Source: Fragilaria crotonensis
Taxonomy: Eukaryota; Bacillariophyta; Fragilariophyceae; Fragilariales; Fragilariaceae
NCBI GenBank assembly: GCA_022925895.1
Contig: JAKSYS010000567.1
Coordinates: forward strand, 1-41,583
Length of the DNA stretch: 41,583 nt
Direction: 5' to 3'
The notes under the pieces are model-generated. The model did no database searches. It was not told the origin of the DNA and was given only the letters and a program-made list of their open reading frames with translations. This document shows, one piece after another, positions 11,055 to 21,669 of this stretch; positions within the stretch are counted from its first letter, which is position 1, and each line of letters begins with the position of its first letter. Both the position numbers and the translations under genes were made by a program.

Positions 11055-11855
11055 GATGCAACACCCGGAATCACAGCGACGATAGCTACTGCTGCACATC
11101 CCAGTGCAGTGCCTATCCGTGCGAGTCGACGGCTTTTCGTCTTGGGCTGAGCGGCAGCACGTAAATCAGATTTCTCTTTTTTTTGGACATCCTTGATTCC
11201 GCCCTATCATAGAGGGTTGGAAGAATGTGATGACGTACGACTTATGGTTTAAGGCATTTGACGGGGCATCGACACGGAAATTTGCTCAGCGTCGTAATGG
11301 TTAGAAACCGTCATCTTTCAAATCTTCCGGGATTCTTACGTGGATAATAGACATTTTCTCTAGGCGTAAATGGACTTTAGGGAAGTAACGTTTAGGCTTT
11401 TGATATCGTCCTCAGGGACGTTGCAATCAGTACCGGGAAGGTTAATTGCAATTTATCATACTCCACTGGAAGCTAAAGTAGCTCATCATATGTGATGGGA
11501 GACAGATAGGCGGCATTATGACTGGAGTCGGGAGTCCGAAAAAATCATCGGACAGAATTCTGTAAGTACTTCGGACTACGCCTTAAGTGAATGCCGATCT
11601 TGGGTGATCGATATTTCGTTCTGAGATATCACACCTTTCTTGCGAAAGGGCTATTAACTCCGTCATACAATTTCCACTCATGCGACTCCATGGATCAATT
11701 CTCTCGACACAGCGTTTCCATATGACATAAAAATCAATTAGTGACAGAATTCTGTCATCCGTGAGGTTGAAGTCTTAAGCCTCCTTGCCGTTAAAGTCCG
11801 ATTAGAACAAACCAGTCTACCTGTGCTTTTTTCATTTTTTCCAATCCAGGTCTTC
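11055..11855. other. Intergenic region
   Basis: No gene is supported. Just before the next ATG, at about 11826-11849, there is a pyrimidine tract ending in CAG (CTTTTTTCATTTTTTCCAATCCAG). It looks like a 3' splice acceptor, so the following gene may have an upstream exon or a spliced leader region here. Confidence 0.35.
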
Positions 11856-12536
11856 ATGGAGACCAACAAAGAAGTAATGACGAACGGTTCCTCAAAGAGG
11901 TCGGACATCCTGGCCATCACCAGAAGTCCTTGCAAAGACTTGACCGACGATGCGTCGACAAAGGGACCGCTGGACAACCCGGCGGTCGCCGGAGTTCAGG
12001 CACCGAACAACCAAGTTAAAGCAGGGGGAGAAGGTACATCGGAGGATACATGTGGCACAACCAACCTAGTCACACAATGCGGACTCTCAACATGCTTTGC
12101 AGGACCATTGCTATGCGGTTCCACAAGCGATCCGTGCGGTGAGATGATAGCCCACGGACGTGTAAGCGAAACCTTTGCAATCACTCTGCATACCGAGCTG
12201 TGCAACAACTGCAAAGCTATCGGCATCGAATCAGTTGCGCTATTTCACGCTGCATCGAAGACACAAGATATGATCAGACAGCGATCAAAGCAAATAGATA
12301 GTTGCGGGGAAAATTTTGACAAGGAGAAAGAGACGATTCAACGGCCCCGTCGGCGTCTTGATGAAGTAAATCCCGGCTCCTCGACAGATAGAGCACCTGG
12401 GTATGAGAGCGATGACTCACTGGTTGTCACGAAACGTCGGCTTTCAAGAAAGGCACAAAAAGATGGCTGGCGGCGGGCCCAAAAGTCATATCATGCAAGT
12501 TTTGACGTTGTGTTGCCTGATATGGGGATAGAATAG
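11856..12536 (+). CDS. Hypothetical Cys-rich protein, 226 aa
   Basis: I do not recognise this protein. The ATG at 11856 (METNKEVM) follows directly after a good splice-acceptor tract, so the true first exon could lie upstream. The frame is open for 227 codons. The central part has clustered Cys residues (TCGTTNLVTQCGLSTCFAGP, LLCGSTSDPC, ELCNNCKA), spaced unlike a standard zinc finger. The C-terminal third is basic and polar (RPRRRLDEV, VTKRRLSRKAQKDGWRRAQK), suggesting nucleic-acid binding or a nuclear protein. No signal peptide or membrane segment is seen. It sits between a transposon and the XRN gene and is transcribed towards the latter. The uninterrupted frame in a decayed region supports a real gene, but chance cannot be excluded. 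Confidence 0.45.
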   Translation: METNKEVMTNGSSKRSDILAITRSPCKDLTDDASTKGPLDNPAVAGVQAPNNQVKAGGEGTSEDTCGTTNLVTQCGLSTCFAGPLLCGSTSDPCGEMIAHGRVSETFAITLHTELCNNCKAIGIESVALFHAASKTQDMIRQRSKQIDSCGENFDKEKETIQRPRRRLDEVNPGSSTDRAPGYESDDSLVVTKRRLSRKAQKDGWRRAQKSYHASFDVVLPDMGIE

Positions 12537-13631
12537 TCATGTACGTTAATCATGATGATTTCTGTCTGCATGCCTAACAATACGAATCAAAGATCAATTA
12601 GAGACTTTCTGGCCATTCGGTGTGTTGTTAGTGTTTACTTTGCTTCGGAGTCTGAGAGCGAGTGCATAACTTTCTGATCGCTGGGAATAGACAGCCAAGG
12701 GGTCAAATGCCAGACATATGGTGCATATCTTTCGCCCAACACCCGTTTGCTTTCTGTTGGAACGAAGTCCTTGAATCACTTCAACCCTTTCCGGGGTTGT
12801 GTCAGTGTCCATTGTAAGTGCATTGTCCTTGTTTGAAGGGGACTACACTTCATGATGCTTCTGTTGCAGAAACGAGCGATAGTCAACAAGTTAGCATGTA
12901 ACTACAGTAGTCAAAGAATACGAAGTCAAAAAAAAGTAAGATGGGGAGTGAACACTATGTGATGCGCTCATATCTCAGTGTACGTGTAGATAAGTTTATG
13001 AACAAGGCGGTAACTATAGTCAGTCAAAAGTCGGGATTAATAACTTGGTGGTTGCACTTATGGACCATCAGCGTGAGCCCCATGACACCTTTATTTGCCA
13101 GTCGCTCCGGCAGAATGCTTCCGAGTCGTTCACGAGGGTGATTCCAAAACACACCGTTCAACCAAACGAGGAAAGTACAAGTACTATAGTCTATGCATGT
13201 GCTGCGATTGTTCACTGTTCACCAACCCTATGTTTAAACTTATGTTACTGGTTTTCCTACCACATCATGACGGCCAAACTGCAACCAGACGGCATCAGAA
13301 TTAGAAAAGTGCGTTGCCATTGTCCACCGTGACCTACGATACCAGCGATAAGAGGATGCAGCGTTTGGTTTGCACGTGGCGTTTCAATTTGAAACGCAAT
13401 TTGCAGTACGGCTGACGTCAGAAATGGTAGATGCTGGTGTCGACGTTTCCCGGGGAGTCAATCACTCCTCCGAAAACTGCACAGTCTAAAGATGCACAAC
13501 AAATCATTGACCCGGATTTAAAGTTCGTAGTCTGGAAAATAGTGAAACAACCAAAAGTCGGGGTTATACTTTTAATCATAAAAGATTGCACCACCGTGAC
13601 CTGCTTGACCATTGCTGCAGTTTAAGGATAC
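12537..13631. other. Intergenic region without a supported gene
   Basis: Several short frames exist on both strands, but none has recognisable composition or motifs. The region contains the 3' ends of two convergent genes, the hypothetical gene (+) and the XRN gene (-). No clear terminator or repeat is visible. Confidence 0.4.
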
Positions 13632-16090
13632 TCATCGCTTGCTCTTTGGTCGCCTTGGGTTCCCCTGCTGTCTCCTCGATTCTCCGGCACCCTGTCTGGG
13701 CGCCGTATCTCTTCGGTCGTCAGGTGATTGCGCCGATCGATTGTTCGCAACACTGGCCATGGCCTTGGCTTCAATGGCATTTCGATTGACATTTCCCTTG
13801 TCTGGCGCCACATAGAGATGCGCCTTTCCGCGTTGATTGCGGAGGCGTTCGGCGTTCGACAACAAACGCGATTCTTCATTGTCCGCCTCCATATCCTTCC
13901 GAATGACATCGTTGACGCTATCCAACAATATTTCAGAGTCGATGAATGGGATTTGAACTACCGCTTCCCAGGACTGTCGTTTACCATTCGAATCAGCTTT
14001 GAAGTCAGCAGGATAGAATTCAATTAGTGGTGAAAAGGGCTGAAGCATGAGCTCGCCAAGGGGCTTGGGGAGCAAATCAGCACTTTGTGGCGGAAGAACA
14101 GAAAGCAATTGTGCCAGGGATGGGAATGGTTCGCCTTGATTGAACTTGAAGGACTTGAATCCTTTGTCGTTGGAAGGATCATCTTCCTCATAGAACTCGT
14201 CGAGATTGACCAAATCGGTAGCAAGTGGACTGTAAAGGTGAGGGAAGAACCAATCCCATGATTTGCATCCATTGTAGTAGTAGTTGAGGACCCAGTGTAG
14301 TCCCTCAATGTAGTCGCGGACGTGAGCACGGCGATATAGGAGAGTCGTATCCTTGTCCTCGCGGGTCCATCCCATTTTTGACGCATAGTAGAAGTCTCGA
14401 TACGAGCGTGAAATATCGCCAGGATGGTGGCGAGTGAAGGTATCATTGTCGTGGTCGCTGCTGACAGATGATGGTGAGGTGCTCGCTCGCAAAGGAGATG
14501 GAATGGTCATCTTGCGATTGGCGGGCAATGCAACGGCCGGAGTAGGTTTGCCCCCATAGTAAGTACCATAAAAGTCTTCGACATCATTTTCGGCGTCTGC
14601 TGTCATTCTCCATCCAGGCTCATTCTCTTCAAAGCCTCGACGCTTAAAATGCTCCTCCTCGAAGGCTGCTAGATGGTACATGAACTGCTCGAATCGTTTC
14701 GGATGAATCTTCTCCTTATCGGATAGATAGTCGCCCCACTCCGGCAACAAATCAACATATGTGGTCATCATGAGCGAGATGGCACCGTTATCAATCTCCA
14801 AATGCGGTGAGTGGGGCAAGAAATCATTTCCGACCAGCATGCACATGAAAACAAAATCATCAATGATGCGATCCAGACTATACTCCACTTGGAGTGCGTC
14901 ACTATCGGCAAACTTGCGAAATTGAATGCTTAGCAATTGTCGGAGTGATTTGAGTTCCAAAACTTCAAAATCATTCTGATCGTATTCCATCATATCCTTC
15001 TTCTTGCGTCCCTTGTTTCGACCACGGCCAGCCATGACGACAGACATTTTCTCACGAAGGAGCATGAAATTGGGTTCGTGTGTCACGAGACCCAGCATGA
15101 TGAGATCAGCGTCGAGTCCATATAAAACATGAGTCCAATCCTTGCCGTAATGAATCGGGTCACCATCGGACGATTGTGAACCATCCTCACCATTTGATAC
15201 TGCTGCGTCAAACTTGGCTCGTTCTTCCCTAATAAAATCCATCACCTTGTGTTCACCTTCTCCTGGAACATCTGGACCGCTGACAATAACATTCGCCCCG
15301 GATGCCCAGAATGGGTCAGTCTCCATCTTGTACGCTACCCATTTTTGCATGGCATAGCTGAGTTTGAGCATGAAATCTGTTCCTGGAGTGATGCAGTTGG
15401 AATCGAATGCCTTGCCGTCGGGCAGTACTCCGTCGCGGGCCATGACGACGGCGGCCGTCTCTTCCGCCTCCTTGGCCGAACGGAACCGACGACTGCGCTG
15501 CTGATTCATCTTGGCACGGGGGGCAACACCGTCGACGGCCAGGTACAAACATTTGGTGGGACCAACGAGTTTGTAGAGACTATTATGTACATACATGGAG
15601 TAAGTAGTCGTTGTAGAATGTGTAGGATGGTAAGAGGATCAGAAATGTATGAGTTGGAAGAAACAAGAGGTACACAACGCAACCACGTGAACCATGGTAC
15701 ATACCGATCCACGTAGAGGAAGATTTTCTTAAACATGGCAGTCTCGTCGAGCACGATAATCTGTCCTTCGGCATTGCCATGAGTACAAGGATGAATGATA
15801 CCATTCATATCGAGATAAAAATTGTCAACTTGCAAATTTGGTGTGAGACCTTCACTGAGACGACGATTTATGTTGGGATACTGATCTGTCAACCAACGAA
15901 ACATTTTAGGAATTCCAAAGATTTGTGTTGATGTTGTTGTTGTTGATGATGTTGATGATGATGCTGGATCGACCCTGTTCCTGCCGATGCCAATACCGAC
16001 GGGCGCAGTTGGCAACACAAAACCACTGACGCCATTTAGAAACAAAGTTGAAGCATTCGTCAGAATAAAAAAGATACCAATGATCTTCAT
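13632..16090 (-). CDS. XRN-family 5'-3' exoribonuclease with plastid-type presequence (2 exons, 777 aa)
   Basis: Exon 1 is 16090-15705 and exon 2 is 15579-13632; the 125-bp intron has GTATGT and TAG ends and splits an Arg codon. Together they encode 777 residues without a break. XRN nucleases degrade 5'-monophosphate RNA processively. All seven metal-binding acids are present: D94 (YLDMNG), D145 (AVDGVAPRAKMNQQR), E236/E238 (PGEGEHKVMD), D285/D287 (GLDADLIMLGLVTHEPN) and D381 (LVGNDFLPH). The XRN helical domain follows with WVLNYYYNGCKSWDWFFP, FPSLAQLLSVLPP and SPLIEFYPADF. The catalytic core starts at residue 58 (FGIPKMFRWL). Before it lies a hydrophobic signal peptide (residues 1-23), then Phe24 (NGVSG-FVLPTAP) and a Ser/Thr-rich, weakly basic stretch. 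That is the diatom bipartite plastid signal. Ordinary XRN proteins begin at the catalytic core. The C-terminus is a short basic tail. Confidence 0.95.
15580..15704 (-). other. Intron of the XRN gene (125 bp)
   Basis: On the minus strand it begins GTATGTACC and ends ATAATAG. Splicing joins GAT-CG to T-CTC and restores VDRLYKLVGPTK, which is the expected XRN sequence at this point. Without splicing the frame hits stops. Confidence 0.92.
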
Positions 16091-17052
16091 GATGTTGGAG
16101 TAGCAATTTGATTGTCCGGGTGGGTGTGGTTCGTTTGCTGTTGTTTGGTGTTGTCTTCACTTCCCTGTTTGTTATTGCAAGGGCCAATAAATAGGATCGT
16201 CAATCGCACAAGATTTTGATTGCAAGTTGCAATGAGCACACAGCAAGCGAATGTAATGAATGCGTTGAGTGTTAATGATTTGCAATCGACAGTCAAGTAG
16301 TGCGTGTCGTCGGATTGAGTCGACGGTCGACAACGACGATGCGGATTGCAAACGAATGAATGTTATCAAGGATCAAGGCAGATCGAATGTTCTGAAGAAT
16401 TGAACACTCAACCCCTCGATTCAAGAATGCGACAGTATACCGGTACAAGCGTTGAGTCGTACATCAGTACAGTACACCAATTGACGACAACATCAGAGAG
16501 ATCACAGAGCCACTCACTCACCATGAGTCCCTCTCTCCATCAAATTCTTCATACGCTGTCCTATGCAGACTGTGGTACTCAGGAGTACGAGTGCCAGGTA
16601 CAGTACAGTATTCTCCGTACATTCGCCAGTCGACAACGTGTCACTTCGACTTCAATCCACTTTTTTTGTGATCGGTGGCTGTGGTGCGATCTGGCGGCAG
16701 TTCGCAGCTATCATATGATACAAGTACTGGTACTCGGAAAGGCACTGTACCGAATCCGTTAATTGTAACTGTAATTCTGCTCTGGGATCGTAAAGGCAGT
16801 ACGAGCTACAAGTACTCCGAGTATAACATACGGTACTTAGTAGAAGGTTGTACTCGGAGAACACGTAGATAGGCCCGTCCTCAATTTTTCACAACGCTCC
16901 CTCATACTGTATTATACGAAGATCCGTCTTTTTTGAAAACGCCAAAAAGATGCACAGGATGCGAAACGGCACGGCAACCATGCTGACTGTATCAGCAGAC
17001 AGCTCCATATTCGTGAGAAAAGAACTGGCCACATCAGGGCATTGATGTCAAG
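16091..17052. other. Upstream region of the XRN gene, rich in AGTAC/GTAC words
   Basis: This region should hold the XRN promoter. From about 16430 to 16870 it is dense in GTAC-centred words (AGTACAGTAC, GGTACAGTACAG, GTACTCGG). No gene is supported. The same kind of sequence recurs near 21.25-21.43, 31.6-31.75 and 39.54-39.6 kb. Confidence 0.4.
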
Positions 17053-18304
17053 ATGAGTTTGGCATTTGCCATTCTTGCTATGACAACTACAAAACTTCAA
17101 GGCATATTGATAAACGAACAACAGGTTTATCCCCTCGGATTGAGAAGATTTGTACGCAAGAGGCGCACTGCAGGTCAAGTTGTCATGGGAGTGGAAACAA
17201 CAAAACTATGATTCAGAAGAAGAAATTCCTTTCAGGACAAAAATCACATCCATCAGCGGCCAAGACACGGATCATAGCAGCAGTAGCAAAAGCGAATCCA
17301 ACGATGAAAGAAACGGATGTTGACGAAGTGGCGACGGAGAAACGTCAACGTCTTGAGGAAAAATGACACAAATGACAAGTCATTACCAATGACGAAAGTG
17401 GTACCTGGAGCGATACGGACGACGGGAGACGAGGCCACCAACCCAACCTTGGTAAAGGCGGATTCGACCAATGATGCTACGACCGACATAAGCAACGACT
17501 CAAGCAGCATGACCGACGTCGATTCTCGAAGTGACGATTCTGATAATGAAGTGGAGGACTGGACAGACCTCAACTTTTCGCCGGAAAGAAAAACAATAGG
17601 AGGCGACACCGATCATAAAAGCAGTACATCAAGTGATTGTGATAAGGTAATGACGAGCAACCGCAGGGGAATGCCAAAGTTGGCAACATCGCAGTTGTTT
17701 TACCAGAAGATAGCAACACGGATGTGGAGGTGTCAGAGGATGCAAGTTCTGTGGAGATTTTCGTTTCGTGACAATGATGACACATCATCATGACGACCCC
17801 GAAATCGAGTCGGATGACGCAGACGATGTAAAGGATGCAGCCAAAAGTTTAAAATCGCTGCTTGTCAAGCCAAAGGAGCGTTTTGGACTCAAGAGACAGC
17901 ATGAAATCAGAACTACACCATGAAGTGATGGGGCCCATCCATTCAAATCTAGTAAGCCATTCCAAGGAAGCATTGATAACCAAAGCTGAAAGATGGTCGC
18001 CGTCACCATGGCCCGGCAATTCCTATGAGCAAGTCTTTGGAAAGGATGGGTAGGCGATTCTTCTATGTATTTTCTTGCAGTGGTGGGAAAACTAAGATGG
18101 AATCAAAGACACCAAGATTAAGACTCAGGCTCTATCGCTACCGTACCAAGTCATTCTGGTTGATCATTTTAGAATCCTTGTAACGATTGAATATGCAGAA
18201 GGAGAACAACGTATTGAAAAAGAAGGACTTAGGCAGGCTATAGACTTTTATACCGCAGGAAGGCAACTTAACATGCATTTGTTCCACAGTAACGAAATGA
18301 AATG
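17053..18304 (+). pseudogene. Degraded unknown gene encoding an acidic, Ser/Asp-rich protein
   Basis: I do not recognise this gene. Coding-like segments follow one another in different frames. An ATG at 17053 opens MSLAFAILAMTTTKLQG and runs to 17212. NYDSEEEIPFRTK and SSSSKSESNDE follow at about 17205-17310. Then comes the 17317-17793 frame, with DSRSDDSDNEVEDWTDLNF. SEDASSVEIFVS lies near 17750, SDDADDVKDAAKSLKSLLVK near 17810-17860, and finally LVTIEYAEGEQRIEKEGLRQ ends in a stop near 18302. The steady order and similar acidic composition suggest one ancestral gene. Missed introns are possible, but no consistent GT-AG set was found. The first 15 residues are hydrophobic and could be a signal or the remains of a transposon gene. 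Confidence 0.4.
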
Positions 18305-18691
18305 ATGGAAGATGGCGAGCGAAGTAAGCGTCTCTGCATCATATATCCCGGCTTAGTTTCCATCCCATCAAATAGGCGGAGTTGCCCAACCAGACCCTCA
18401 ATGGATCATCTAGTTGAGTCATCCGGATGCCACCAAAACCCCGATGGTGATTCATTCCTTGCTTGGCAACGAAGCTTTCCACAATGGCGTTTGCGACGGA
18501 GTTTGTTCCATCGTGGACGGCGGCGCCGAATAGAAATCGAATCGGTGATGGCCTCCTTGACAAGGGCGACCGCACATTTTACCTAGGACACCATGACTCG
18601 TCACTCCTCACTGTTACCACTGTCAGTGACGTGCAGCAAAGGGTTATTATTTGTCATGTCAACGAGGTGTTGAACGATCTGTTGTATATGA
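18305..18691. other. Region with overlapping open frames on both strands, gene not resolved
   Basis: A minus-strand frame (18575-18339) and a plus-strand frame (18463-18753) overlap. The minus frame (GGFGGIRMTQLDDPLRVWLG) has protein-like composition but no start context or recognised motif. The missing N-terminal exon of the M11 protease may lie here. I cannot decide between the strands. Confidence 0.25.
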
Positions 18692-19280
18692 CAGGGCTCA
18701 ACTGCAGCTGCTCCTACGGCACTCTACGTCGCACAGCTCGGACGTCGCAATAAAGGCAGCGGAGGCCGTGGCAAGACGAGCGGATCAGGCAGTTTGGATC
18801 CGTCTGAAGAGATTTGGCATTGAAACCTCGCTGACGTCGTCAAGAAGGTCTTAGTCCTTCGAATCGAAGCAGCTGATAAGGCAACCACCGCAAGCGAATC
18901 GCAGCTTTCTGACGACATCTTTGGTACCAACGGAGATTCGCTCAATCTGAAATCACAATTCAACGCGTGCTCCTACGGGCAGCTCCAGTTTGAGCCACTT
19001 ACATCGAACGGCATTGTAGGTACAGATGCGGTGTACACCGTGTCACTTCCGACCACCAACGTGACAGGTGGGAACGACAATGCCATTGCCTGGGCAGCTG
19101 TCGATAAAGCGGAGGCGGACCTCGGCGATCTTTTAACCAATTTCGCCGACCATGTCGTTGTGTGCATGCCTCCAGGAACGAGCGGCGGTGACTGGGCTGC
19201 CTATGCCTATTCCGACCATTGGCTGTCTGTTTATAACGACGCTTGGTGTGGATACCCATCAGGACTGATGCATGAAATCG

Positions 19281-19364
19281 GTAAGAATTTTTTTCATTGG
19301 GATTTTGGATTTGATTTTCAGCTGCTGAGCTTGTTCGCGACTAACTTCAATATTGCAATAACAG
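19281..19364 (+). other. Intron 1 of the M11 protease, inside the zinc-binding motif
   Basis: GTAAGA donor, CTAAC branch-like word at 19341, ACAG acceptor. The intron is 84 nt (28 codons) and contains no stop, so a retained copy stays in frame but separates HE from the other zinc ligands. Confidence 0.85.
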
Positions 19365-19432
19365 GGCATAGCTTGAACTTAGATCACTCCTCAGAGGGAT
19401 CGGAAGAGTACGGCGATCAATCTGGGTTAATG

Positions 19433-19516
19433 GTAAGTCTTAGACCTGCTCGAAGTGATGAAAACCGTCATTTCTTCACAGTCATTCACTGGCTCATCTT
19501 TTCCTGAATGGTTTAG
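19433..19516 (+). other. Intron 2 of the M11 protease
   Basis: GTAAGT donor, TTTAG acceptor, 84 nt. Splicing joins SGLM to GFSYDLDEEP, rebuilding the Met-turn. This intron contains an in-frame stop. Confidence 0.85.
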
Positions 19517-19986
19517 GGATTTTCTTACGACTTGGACGAGGAACCACTCATGTGCTTCAATGGACCTAAATCATGGCAACTAGGTTGGTACCCTGACTAT
19601 CGTGTTGACCTCACCGTCGCAGATCTCGCAAATGGAATAAATTGGTCTGGAAATCTTGTCGGCTTTGCGGAAAAGGCCAGCGCAAGCCAAACTGACAAGA
19701 TGATTATCCGGATCAAGAGCTTCAACGATACCTACATCAATTTCAATCGCGCTATTGGCATGGACGCTGGAACTCAGGAAGGCCAGGACCAAGTTCTTGT
19801 CACCACTCGTCTGAGTGGAACAGGTATCAGCCTGTCGAATCTTGAAGCAAAGCTGAGTGACAATGTAGCCATCTCGGAGTTCAACATTCCAAATTTTAAC
19901 GTTACCTCAAGCACCTTGCGCATCAAGGTGAACTCAATTGTGACAAGCACAACCCCTCGAGCAAGCGTTTCAATTGATCTGATCGA

Positions 19987-20930
19987 AGTTCCTACCGAGG
20001 CGCCGACTCACGTTCCTACTGAAGCACCAATGCAAGCACCTACTCGAGCACCCACTCAAGTTCCAACCGAAGCGCCAACCCAAGCTCCTACTGGAGCGCC
20101 AACTCTAGCCCCGACTGGATAGCCAACTCAAGTGCCTACCGGAACACCCACTCAAGTTCCAACTCAATCGCCGACTGGTGCTCCTACTGAAGCTCCAACT
20201 CAAGCCCCGACGGGTGATCCCCAGACAGAAGCACCGACTCAAGCGCCGACTGGTGCTCCTACTGAAGCTTCAACTCAAGCACCGACGCACCTACTGAAGC
20301 ACCAACTCGAGCACCAACCCAAGCTCCAACTCAAGCCCCGACGGGTGCTCCTACAGACTCCTACTAGCCCACTGCTCCCCAGACAAAGCACCACTCAAGC
20401 GCCACAAGTGCTCCTACCAAGCTCCAACAAGCACCGACGGTGCTCAAGACTAAGCCTCACTGGAGCAGCCACTCAAGTTCCAACACAAACGCCGACCTGC
20501 ACCTACACCAACTCAAACGCCTACTGGATCACCCACTCAATCTCCCACACAAGTGCCGGCCGACCAGTGCACCTACCGCACCAACTCAAGCGCCTGGAGC
20601 ACCAACGAAATCTCGTGCCCCCACTCGTGCTCCTACATCGATCTCCACACGCCTACTCGTGCTCCACCACTCGTGCACCTACATCGAAGCCCACCACGCG
20701 TGCACCCACCACTCGTAACCCACCACGCGTGCACCCACCACTCGGGCACCCACCACTGGTAAGCCCACAACGCGTGCACCCACCACTCGTAAAATGGCCA
20801 ATATGCGCCAACGTCGAAACCAACGACTCGTGCACCTACATTGAAACCGACAACTCGCGCACCTACATCGAAGCCAACTACTCGCGCACCAACGACTCGT
20901 GGACCAACATGAAGACCTGCACAAGCGTGT
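19987..20930 (+). repeat. Pro/Thr (APT) repeat region of the M11 protease
   Basis: Imperfect 9-18 bp repeats encode units such as PTEAPTQAPTGAPT. They are in frame to the TAG at 20120, then still in frame to about 20285, and afterwards recur through shifted frames to about 20930. Such stalks are usually O-glycosylated wall- or matrix-anchoring segments. On the minus strand the same DNA reads as Gly/Trp/Val-rich shadows, which are not genes. Confidence 0.85.
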
Positions 20931-20953
20931 CCTTCGCAATGTGCACACACTGA

Positions 20954-21669
20954 AAGGTCTTGTATCTTGTTTGTAACTCAGACGAGCAAAGCTCACGTAA
21001 CTTACTTCCAATAACCAATCGCTGCTCTCGTTCATCATTAGACAACATACTAGACGATGTAGCTATTTCAGTCATTGAGATGCTGCATCGGAAGTAACTG
21101 AATATGACATCCGTTGTCCATCGTTTTCATAGTTCATTGTTGTGTTAGTCGTTGTCTGCTGTTATGGAAATCCAATGTACGACGGTAGATGTGGTGTTTG
21201 ATGCGTGATTATACGCGTGGTGCGTGGTACTCGTACGTTGTTGACAACAGGGCGACCGTGGACATCGGAGGATGGTCGCTTAAAGTAAGTACAGTACCAG
21301 TATGATACATGGCCTACCGGTATACTGTTAGCTAAGCTACTAGTACCGTGTACTTGTGTAGAGTGAGGACTCCAGTGTTTACCTCATGCTCTGAATACTC
21401 GTGCACTTGTACTGTAGTACTGTAGTACGATTCACTCCCTACAAAATCCCGTTGAAGGGAGATCTCCCGTGCAACAAAACACAATGATGTCCGTCAATGT
21501 CTCGGCAATGATCTTTGTCGATGTAACACACTTGCAGGACAGAGGGCACAGAACACCACTGCTAACTACCTACGCATCGCCTGAGATCTGTACATAGCTT
21601 TTTCTTGACTGTGCTCTGTGTGTAATCAGAGATGGCGATGGGCGTACACGTGCTTTCACGATTGCCTCG
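20954..21669. other. Intergenic region with GTAC-rich segment
   Basis: No gene is supported. From about 21280 to 21435 GTAC words are dense, with AGTACTGTAGTAC near 21415-21428. It separates two plus-strand secretory-protein genes. Confidence 0.35.

Larger units (their letters stand above)
18692..20122 (+). pseudogene. Gametolysin-like M11 zinc metalloprotease, 3 exons, with internal stop
   Basis: Exons end at 19280, cover 19365-19432 and resume at 19517. Both introns are 84 bp with GTAAG donors. Splicing rebuilds the zinc site HEIGHSLNLDH, with His-Glu before the first intron and the remaining ligands after it. It also rebuilds the EYGDQSGLM-GFSY turn of the peptidase M11 family, which cleaves cell-wall or matrix glycoproteins. 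Upstream, VLVLRIEAADKATTASESQL and DIFGTNGDSLNLKSQFNACS are typical of diatom members. A TGA at 18821-18823 interrupts the frame between SEEIWH and NLADVVKK, and no start or signal peptide is visible, so the N-terminus is broken or has an unseen intron. The C-terminal domain is followed by a Pro/Thr stalk ended by TAG at 20120-20122. The stalk repeats continue beyond that stop. Confidence 0.78.

Noticed and set aside
12941-13625. Several 60-95 codon frames between the hypothetical gene and the XRN gene
   Set aside because: They overlap on both strands, lack motifs and have the composition of intergenic DNA.
18020-18100. Very short intron (about 31 bp) in the degraded gene at 17.0-18.3 kb
   Set aside because: GT and AG can be found but the length is below what is plausible, and the joined frames do not continue on both sides.
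18339-18575. Minus-strand 78-codon frame with protein-like composition
   Set aside because: No motif, start context or neighbour supports it, and it overlaps a plus-strand frame of equal length.
18821-18823. TGA as selenocysteine in the M11 protease
   Set aside because: M11 enzymes have no selenocysteine at this place, the position is outside the catalytic domain, and no SECIS-like structure was evident.
20633-21038. Gly/Trp/Val-rich minus-strand frames
   Set aside because: They are antisense to the APT repeats and reflect the repeat composition only.
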